DNA of 10,813 bases from Alphaproteobacteria bacterium (lineage in GTDB: Bacteria > Pseudomonadota > Alphaproteobacteria > RF32 > CAG-239), in NCBI GenBank assembly GCA_017958895.1, contig JAGDBT010000083.1, forward strand, positions 1-10,813, given 5' to 3'. The notes under the pieces are model-generated. The model was given only the letters and a program-made list of their open reading frames with translations, was not told where the DNA came from and did not search any database. The position numbers were made by a program, and so were the translations under genes. Below, piece after piece: positions 7,064 through 10,813 of this stretch; position 1 is the stretch's first letter, and each line of letters opens with the position of its first letter.

Positions 7064-7312
7064 ATGAAGGAAACAGATTTCAGCAAAATTACCTTTGAAG
7101 ATGCTTTAGCTCAATTGGAAAATATTGTTCGTGAGTTGGAAGCCGGAAAAATAAAACTCGACGAGGCGGTTGAGGCTTATGAAAAAGCCACCGCTCTGAA
7201 AAAATTTTGTGAAGAAAAATTGCAGGCGGCTCAGTTGAAAATAGAAAAAATAAATATTGCCGCCGACGGTTCCGTCAGCACTTCCCCTCTTGATAAAACG
7301 GAGAAAGAATAA
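7064..7312 (+). CDS. xseB: Exodeoxyribonuclease VII small subunit
   Basis: This 82-residue protein is the usual size for XseB. XseB binds the large subunit XseA to form exonuclease VII, which degrades single-stranded DNA into oligonucleotides and acts in repair and mutagenesis. The family signature is clear: TFEDALAQLENIVRELEAG (10-28), then LDEAVEAYEKA (32-42) and LKKFCEEKLQAA (45-56). These form the two antiparallel helices of the domain. ATG 7064 is supported by GGAG at 7053-7056. The stop TAA overlaps the ATG of ispA (TAATG, 7310-7314), so the two are cotranscribed and probably translationally coupled, a common arrangement in Proteobacteria. The xseA gene is not in this window. The gene points away from the flavin reductase operon, and its own promoter was not clearly identified. 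Confidence 0.95.
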   Translation: MKETDFSKITFEDALAQLENIVRELEAGKIKLDEAVEAYEKATALKKFCEEKLQAAQLKIEKINIAADGSVSTSPLDKTEKE

Positions 7313-8208
7313 TGACTGACATCACCGAAATTCTTCGTAGTTTTTCCGCTCAATTCAATCAAAATTTGCAACTGTGTTTTCCCTCTGTTGACGGAGCCGA
7401 AAATCGAGTCATTGAGGCAATGAAATACTCCGTCATGAACGGTGGAAAACGTCTGCGTCCTTATTTGGTTTGCGAGTGCGCCTCGTTGTTCGGTGTTGAT
7501 TATCAAACCGCTTTTCCGGCCGCCGCTTCGTTGGAAATGTTGCACTCTTATTCACTTATTCATGACGATTTACCGGCCATGGATAATGATGATTTGCGAC
7601 GCGGCAAACCGACCTGCCATAAGCAATTTGATGAAGCTACCGCTATTTTGGCGGGCGACGGTTTATTGACTTATGCTTTTGAATATCTGGCTAATTCTTT
7701 AGAAATCAAACCGGAAATGCGCTTAGCGTTAATTCAACTTCTTTCTTCGGCGGCCGGAGCTTTCGGCGGCATGGTTGCCGGTCAAACTTTGGATCTTTAT
7801 GCCGCACCTACGGGCTCAAAAACTGCCGATGAAGCCATCATAACCCGTTTGGAAGAAATGAAAACCGGCAGATTATTACGTTATGCCTGCGAAGCCGGAG
7901 CCGTGTTGGGACAAGCCTCACCGCAAGAACGTCAAATCATTGTTTCATATTCACGAAAAATCGGTCAGGCTTTCCAAATAACCGATGATATTTTGGATCG
8001 TGAGGGAGATCAAAATTTGGTCGGCAAAACCTTGCATAAAGACGATTCGCAAAATAAGTTTACCTTTGTTTCTTATTACGGAATCGAGCCGGCTCGGCAA
8101 AAAGCCATTCAACTGATTAACGAAGCCATCGCGGAAATTTCCGCTTTCGGCGAAAAATCGGCAAATCTGCAAAAACTGGCCCAATATATCATCGACCGCA
8201 ACCATTGA
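7312..8208 (+). CDS. ispA: Farnesyl diphosphate synthase (geranyltranstransferase)
   Basis: This 298-residue trans-prenyltransferase condenses IPP with DMAPP and then GPP to make farnesyl diphosphate. That is the precursor of undecaprenyl phosphate, quinone side chains and other isoprenoids. It shows GGKRLRP (44-50), the first Asp-rich motif DDLPAMD (85-91) with the two-residue insertion of the bacterial type II enzyme, RRGKPT (96-101), KTG (184-186) and the second Asp-rich motif DDILD (225-229). The residues just before the first motif (HSYSLIH) match E. coli IspA, supporting a short C15 product. The ATG overlaps the xseB stop, and a purine-rich GGAGAAAG lies just upstream. In many alphaproteobacteria dxs follows ispA, but here the next gene is an unrelated orphan with its own promoter. 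Confidence 0.95.
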   Translation: MTDITEILRSFSAQFNQNLQLCFPSVDGAENRVIEAMKYSVMNGGKRLRPYLVCECASLFGVDYQTAFPAAASLEMLHSYSLIHDDLPAMDNDDLRRGKPTCHKQFDEATAILAGDGLLTYAFEYLANSLEIKPEMRLALIQLLSSAAGAFGGMVAGQTLDLYAAPTGSKTADEAIITRLEEMKTGRLLRYACEAGAVLGQASPQERQIIVSYSRKIGQAFQITDDILDREGDQNLVGKTLHKDDSQNKFTFVSYYGIEPARQKAIQLINEAIAEISAFGEKSANLQKLAQYIIDRNH

Positions 8209-8216
8209 TAAAGCTG

Positions 8217-8245
8217 TTGCAAGCGCCTTCAAAATATGATATACT
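8217..8245 (+). promoter_or_regulatory. Sigma70 promoter of the orphan gene at 8280
   Basis: TTGCAA (8217-8222), an exact 17-base spacer and TATACT (8240-8245) form a good promoter starting just after the ispA stop. The predicted start of transcription is near 8252, inside the palindrome at 8236-8263, giving a short leader of about 28 bases. Confidence 0.75.
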
Positions 8246-8263
8246 AAGACTATAGTATATCAT
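8236..8263 (+). promoter_or_regulatory. Perfect 28-bp palindrome over the -10 and start site (operator candidate)
   Basis: ATGATATACTA (8236-8246) and TAGTATATCAT (8253-8263) are exact 11-bp inverted arms separated by AGACTA. The left arm contains the -10 hexamer and the predicted +1 lies in the spacer. This is the classic place for a repressor operator. No T-tract follows, so it is not a terminator. The binding protein is unknown. A cruciform or RNA-hairpin role is a less likely alternative. Confidence 0.7.
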
Positions 8264-8279
8264 TATTATGGAGGCCGAT

Positions 8280-8690
8280 ATGAGTAACGACAGCAGAAAT
8301 TTTCTCATGAAGCTTAACAGTTGTGCTTCTGATAAGAAACTTTTATTGAGAATGGCCGCCGAAGCCATAGCCCATTCTCACGATCATAGAACTTTGGCTC
8401 AACGCCGTTCCCAAGATTTGCAATTTAATCCTACCAGCATAAATCTGCGAGCCTGTATCGGCAAAATTCATGCCCTTAATAACCAAAATCTTTCCACAAA
8501 CGATAAATTGTGTATGGTTATAAACGAATATATTAATTTGGAAATCAAAGACAATCCGAAAACACATAAAGATACTGCTCTGGAACATTTTAATCAGCAA
8601 TTTTTAAATCTTTATCCGCAACAACATGGCGCGGTTGCAAAGCTTAATAATAAAGTAAATCAAAACGATGTTCGAATAGCTGTAGGTTAA
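8280..8690 (+). CDS. Hypothetical protein, 136 residues, family not recognised
   Basis: ATG 8280 is chosen because GGAGG (8270-8274) sits five bases ahead. An in-frame ATG at 8268 overlaps that Shine-Dalgarno and is unlikely. The protein appears soluble and probably mostly helical, with no signal peptide and no membrane segment. The N-terminal half is basic (KKLLLRM, HSHDHRTLAQRRSQD). The C-terminal half is rich in Asn, Gln and Lys, for example NNKVNQNDV near the end. There are three Cys and several His residues but no regular metal-binding spacing. I recognise no domain. It is an independent unit: its own promoter overlapped by a perfect palindrome, and a strong terminator directly after the stop. 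This suggests tight regulation, possibly in a stress or cell-cycle response; that role is inference only. Confidence 0.75.
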   Translation: MSNDSRNFLMKLNSCASDKKLLLRMAAEAIAHSHDHRTLAQRRSQDLQFNPTSINLRACIGKIHALNNQNLSTNDKLCMVINEYINLEIKDNPKTHKDTALEHFNQQFLNLYPQQHGAVAKLNNKVNQNDVRIAVG

Positions 8691-8691
8691 C

Positions 8692-8726
8692 AAAAAAACT
8701 CCCGATTGATTATCGGGAGTTTTTTT
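8692..8726. terminator. Bidirectional intrinsic terminator between convergent genes
   Basis: The GC-bearing stem ACTCCCGAT / ATCGGGAGT (8698-8706 with 8712-8720, loop 8707-8711) is flanked by seven A on the left and T's on the right. It therefore has a U-tract in both directions, ending the orphan gene (stop 8690) on the plus strand and trcR (stop 8739) on the minus strand. Confidence 0.95.
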
Positions 8727-8738
8727 AACGTGTAATTT

Positions 8739-9902
8739 TTATTTTTTCTTTTTAGCCGAAGCTTTTTTAGCCGGTGCCTTCTTTGCCGGTGCCTTCTTGG
8801 CTACCGTCTTCTTTGCAACTGCTTTCTTAGCCGGTGCTTTCTTGGCTACCGTCTTCTTTGCAACTGCTTTCTTAGCCGGAGCTTTCTTAGCTACCGTCTT
8901 TTTAGCAACTGCTTTCTTAGCCGGAGCTTTCTTAGCTACCGTCTTTTTAGCTGCTACCTTCTTAGCCGGAGCCTTCTTGGCTACCGTCTTTTTAGCTACT
9001 GCTTTCTTAGCCGGCGCTTTCTTGGCTACCGTCTTTTTAGCTACTGCCTTTTTAGCCGGAGCCTTCTTAGCTACCGTCTTTTTAGCTGCTACTTTCTTAG
9101 CCGGAGCTTTCTTAGCTACCGTCTTTTTAGCTGCTACTTTCTTAGCCGGAGCCTTCTTGGCTACCGTCTTTTTAGCGGCTGTCTTCTTAGCCGGTGCTTT
9201 CTTTTCTGCTTTCTTCATTTTAGTCTTCCTTGTTTTTGTTTTCTTTGCCGCGGAGGTTTTGGCCTTCTTGGCTTTTACTTTCTTAGCTGTAGTCTTCTTC
9301 TGAGAAACACTCTTCTTGGCCGCAGTCTTTTTAGCGGTTTTCTTCTTCGCTTTCTTGGCGGCTTTCTTTTTCTTCGGCTGATTATGGGCTTTAGAAATAG
9401 ATAAAGCACTTTCCAAAGCTTTCTCATCACACAAACCTATCGCCACCGGATTCTTCGGTCTCAAATCAGCCATATTGGCATATTCGCCGTTACGAATTTT
9501 ATTGATGGTAGGTTTAGTCGTACCGATAAGCTTGCAGATTTGAGAATCCATAATTTCCGGATAATTCTTCAGAATCCACAAAATAGCGGCAGGTTTCTCG
9601 CTCCTTTGTGCCGGAGACAGAACCTTTTTAGCCTTAGCGTTGCGCTCTTTAACATTATTTTCCAAAACATTGGCCACTAAATCAGCCGCAGGATCAGCTT
9701 CGCAACGATGAATTTCGTCCCAAGAAAGCTGGCCGTTGTTTATCGGATTAAGACCGACAATATTATAAGCTACATCGCCGTCGGCGATTGCCTGAATCTC
9801 TAATTCATGAATTTCACAAAAACGCGAAATCTGACGAAATGTCAGGGTTGTGTTCTCCACAAGCCATACTGCCGTGGCTTTCGGCATCAAAGGAGCTGTC
9901 AT
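8739..9902 (-). CDS. trcR: TrcR (DUF1013) transcriptional regulator with a histone-H1-like Lys/Ala tail
   Basis: Residues 1-172 match the alphaproteobacterial TrcR/DUF1013 family, named as a cell-cycle transcriptional regulator in Caulobacter. The family start PLMPKATAVWLVENT (4-18) is clear, followed by LTF..I..FC, the GLNPINNGQL stretch (50-59), and a helix-turn-helix-like segment DSQICKLIGTTKPTINKIR (119-137) ending in DLRPKNPVAIGLC (146-158). Typical members stop soon after this point. Here about 215 residues of almost pure Lys/Ala/Thr/Val/Pro follow (176-387), built of xxAKK pentads like histone H1 or bacterial H1-like proteins such as Hc2 and AlgP. The tail should be disordered, strongly cationic and able to bind DNA or RNA non-specifically. 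The start is supported by AAAGGA just upstream. The gene has its own promoter and shares a bidirectional terminator. The core family is secure; the tail's role is inference. Confidence 0.9.
   Translation of the reverse strand: MTAPLMPKATAVWLVENTTLTFRQISRFCEIHELEIQAIADGDVAYNIVGLNPINNGQLSWDEIHRCEADPAADLVANVLENNVKERNAKAKKVLSPAQRSEKPAAILWILKNYPEIMDSQICKLIGTTKPTINKIRNGEYANMADLRPKNPVAIGLCDEKALESALSISKAHNQPKKKKAAKKAKKKTAKKTAAKKSVSQKKTTAKKVKAKKAKTSAAKKTKTRKTKMKKAEKKAPAKKTAAKKTVAKKAPAKKVAAKKTVAKKAPAKKVAAKKTVAKKAPAKKAVAKKTVAKKAPAKKAVAKKTVAKKAPAKKVAAKKTVAKKAPAKKAVAKKTVAKKAPAKKAVAKKTVAKKAPAKKAVAKKTVAKKAPAKKAPAKKASAKKKK
8793..9197 (-). repeat. Nine 45-bp tandem repeats coding the TrcR tail
   Basis: Residues 236-370 are nine consecutive 15-residue units of the form APAKK-xxAKK-TVAKK, where xx is TA, VA or AV. 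This is a 405-bp minisatellite. The copies differ at synonymous third positions (GGA, GGT or GGC on the plus strand) and at the middle pentad, so they are not all recent. Copy number is likely to vary between strains by slippage or recombination, as known for AlgP-type repeats. Confidence 0.9.
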
Positions 9903-9928
9903 TTTTTATCCTTTCTCAAATAGACCTC

Positions 9929-9966
9929 GCTGTAAACAGCATAAACAACCAAAACGCAATATACAA
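9929..9966 (-). promoter_or_regulatory. Candidate promoter of trcR with a palindrome at the start site
   Basis: On the minus strand TTGTAT (9966-9961), a 17-base spacer and TATGCT (9943-9938) give an acceptable sigma70 promoter with a leader of about 28 bases. The 12-bp near-palindrome GCTGTAAACAGC (9929-9940, five-base arms) overlaps the downstream edge of the -10 and the predicted +1, so it could be an operator. Its shortness makes chance plausible. Confidence 0.45.
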
Positions 9967-9987
9967 GATTTTTTTTATTTTATAAAC

Positions 9988-10013
9988 GCAAAAAGCCCGC
10001 TTTACGCAGGCTT
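9988..10013 (-). terminator. Intrinsic terminator of rpmE
   Basis: On the minus strand AAGCCTGC (10013-10006) pairs with GCGGGCTT (10000-9993) around a five-base loop, with one G-U pair, followed by a run of T (9992-9988). It lies just after the rpmE stop at 10032 and separates rpmE from the trcR promoter. Confidence 0.85.
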
Positions 10014-10031
10014 AAAATTGCATAAACAAGA

Positions 10032-10262
10032 TTAATTGCCGGATTTCAGACCGAAAGCCGCAAACTTGCTGTTAAACTTACCGACCTGTCCGCCGTTATC
10101 AACAATACGACGAATACCCGTCCACGCCGGATGAGATTTCGGATCAATTTCCAACATCATCTTATCACCGGCCTTGCCCCAGGTTGACTTTGTTTTAACT
10201 TCCGTACCGTCTGTCATCACATATGTAATCTCGTGATAATCAGGATGAATACCTTTTTTCAT
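10032..10262 (-). CDS. rpmE: Ribosomal protein bL31
   Basis: This 76-residue large-subunit protein bridges to the small subunit near the central protuberance and 5S RNA. It begins MKKGIHPDYHEITYVMTDGT and has STWGKAGD and SHPAWTG, the pattern seen in alphaproteobacterial bL31. No Cys is present, so it is the zinc-free type rather than the CxxC type. ATG 10262 is chosen because GGAG lies six bases upstream; a GTG in the same frame at 10274 overlaps that Shine-Dalgarno and would add four residues. The gene has its own promoter (10298-10326) and terminator (9988-10013), so it is probably monocistronic. It is one of the best taxonomic markers in the window. Confidence 0.96.
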   Translation of the reverse strand: MKKGIHPDYHEITYVMTDGTEVKTKSTWGKAGDKMMLEIDPKSHPAWTGIRRIVDNGGQVGKFNSKFAAFGLKSGN

Positions 10263-10297
10263 TTTAATCTCCACTTCATACTTTTAAGTTTTACGCC

Positions 10298-10326
10298 TTT
10301 ATACATTAAGCAAATAAAATTCGCAA
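10298..10326 (-). promoter_or_regulatory. Sigma70-like promoter of rpmE
   Basis: TTGCGA (10326-10321 on the minus strand), a 17-base spacer and TATAAA (10303-10298) form a good promoter with about 29 bases of leader before ATG 10262. The -35 sits in TGCTTGCGAATTT, the same 13-bp string as at the metG promoter. The promoter begins just downstream of the phosphatase-family stop at 10345. Confidence 0.65.
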
Positions 10327-10344
10327 GCATTATTTTTACACTTT

Positions 10345-10813
10345 TTAAATTTTTTTCTGCTCGGCCAACAATTCGGCAACTTTTTGCCGCAAACTTTCGT
10401 TGGTAGCCACGATATTTCCTTCTTCCAGAACTTTTTTGAGGTTTTCCGTGCGAATATCCGTTTCCCCTACGGAAAAGATATAACCGCCGGATTCTTTAAC
10501 CACCAAAATTCCGGCCGCTATTGCTGTTTTTCCCGTAGCGGTTCCTATCACAACATCGCTTTTGCCACCGGCTAATCTGGCCAATGCCAGAGCCGTACTG
10601 CCCTCTATAAGCAGATTCGGACTTACTTGCAAAATCTTTTGCACAACACCCGCATCGGCATTGCATGAGAACAAAGCTTTTCCCAAATTTTTGGCACCGG
10701 AAACTCTTAATCTTTCATGATTTCGGAAACCTTCCTTAAAAGCTCCGCCTCCTCTTTCGGCAAAGAAAAGCTCATCGCTTATCGGGCTGTAAATCACCGC
10801 ATTAACAACATTA
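10345..10813 (-). CDS. Inositol-monophosphatase-family protein, C-terminal part (partial)
   Basis: About 155 codons are visible, entering from the right window edge without a start; the N-terminal metal motifs lie outside. The visible part matches the C-terminal half of the FIG/IMPase superfamily (PF00459), Mg-dependent phosphomonoesterases that include SuhB and CysQ-like proteins. The signature pieces are NAVIYSPISDELFFAERGGGAF, then LRVSG, GSTALALARLAGGKSDVVIG and AIAAGILVVKESGG. The usual metal-binding motif WD in PWDxAAG is replaced by Thr-Ala (codons 10522-10527), so one conserved Asp is missing. The Asp of the preceding ALDLA pattern is also Ala. It may be catalytically altered or inactive. 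The substrate cannot be named. It is upstream of rpmE on the same strand, but rpmE has its own promoter. Confidence 0.85.
   Translation of the reverse strand, partial: NVVNAVIYSPISDELFFAERGGGAFKEGFRNHERLRVSGAKNLGKALFSCNADAGVVQKILQVSPNLLIEGSTALALARLAGGKSDVVIGTATGKTAIAAGILVVKESGGYIFSVGETDIRTENLKKVLEEGNIVATNESLRQKVAELLAEQKKI

Noticed and set aside
8236..8263. The palindrome as a terminator for ispA
   Set aside because: The arms are AT-rich with no T-tract after them, and the element coincides with the -10 and start site of the next gene, so an operator is more likely.
8797..9303. Plus-strand open frame giving Leu/Ala/Phe-rich repeats resembling a membrane protein
   Set aside because: It is the antisense shadow of the TrcR Lys/Ala tail. 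Lys codons read backwards give Phe/Leu, so the hydrophobic repeats are an artefact.

Overview
The window is AT-rich and gene-dense. Most of it (about 1150-10813) reads like the chromosome of an alphaproteobacterium. The best markers are the TrcR/DUF1013 regulator at 8739-9902, a family known mainly from Alphaproteobacteria, and a cysteine-free bL31 with the STWGK / HPAWTG pattern usual in that class. The small AT-rich style suggests an uncultured or host-associated lineage, but the species cannot be named from the sequence. The first ~1.1 kb looks different. It holds the start of a lipoprotein with a Bacteroidota-type export signal behind Bacteroidota-type promoter motifs, so the left end is either horizontally acquired or a chimeric assembly join.

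Layout, left to right. (1) 1-767, minus: N-terminal part of a lipoprotein built of DTV-type tandem repeats, running off the window edge. (2) 768-1149: non-coding leader with promoter-like motifs and two inverted repeats. (3) 5271 down to 1150, minus: a tight three-gene unit, metG, then a membrane-anchored protein with a degenerate staphylococcal-nuclease-like domain, then a TrkH potassium transporter. (4) 6891 down to 5377, minus: a flavin reductase-like protein and an N-formylglutamate amidohydrolase, behind a near-consensus sigma70 promoter. (5) 7064-8208, plus: overlapping xseB and ispA. (6) 8280-8690, plus: an unrecognised 136-residue protein whose promoter is overlapped by a perfect 28-bp palindrome. 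(7) A bidirectional terminator at 8692-8726, where this gene meets trcR. (8) 9902 down to 8739, minus: TrcR with an added histone-H1-like Lys/Ala tail containing nine 45-bp repeats. (9) 10262 down to 10032, minus: rpmE with its own promoter and terminator. (10) 10813 down to 10345, minus: the C-terminal part of an inositol-monophosphatase-family protein lacking a usual metal-binding aspartate.

Most genes are housekeeping: translation (MetRS, bL31), exonuclease VII and isoprenoid synthesis (XseB, IspA), potassium uptake (TrkH) and cell-cycle transcription (TrcR). The least ordinary items are the TrcR-histone-tail architecture, the pseudo-nuclease inside the metG-trkH unit, the palindrome-controlled orphan gene, and the Bacteroidota-like lipoprotein at the left edge. 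No tRNA, rRNA, CRISPR array, insertion sequence or defence system was seen.
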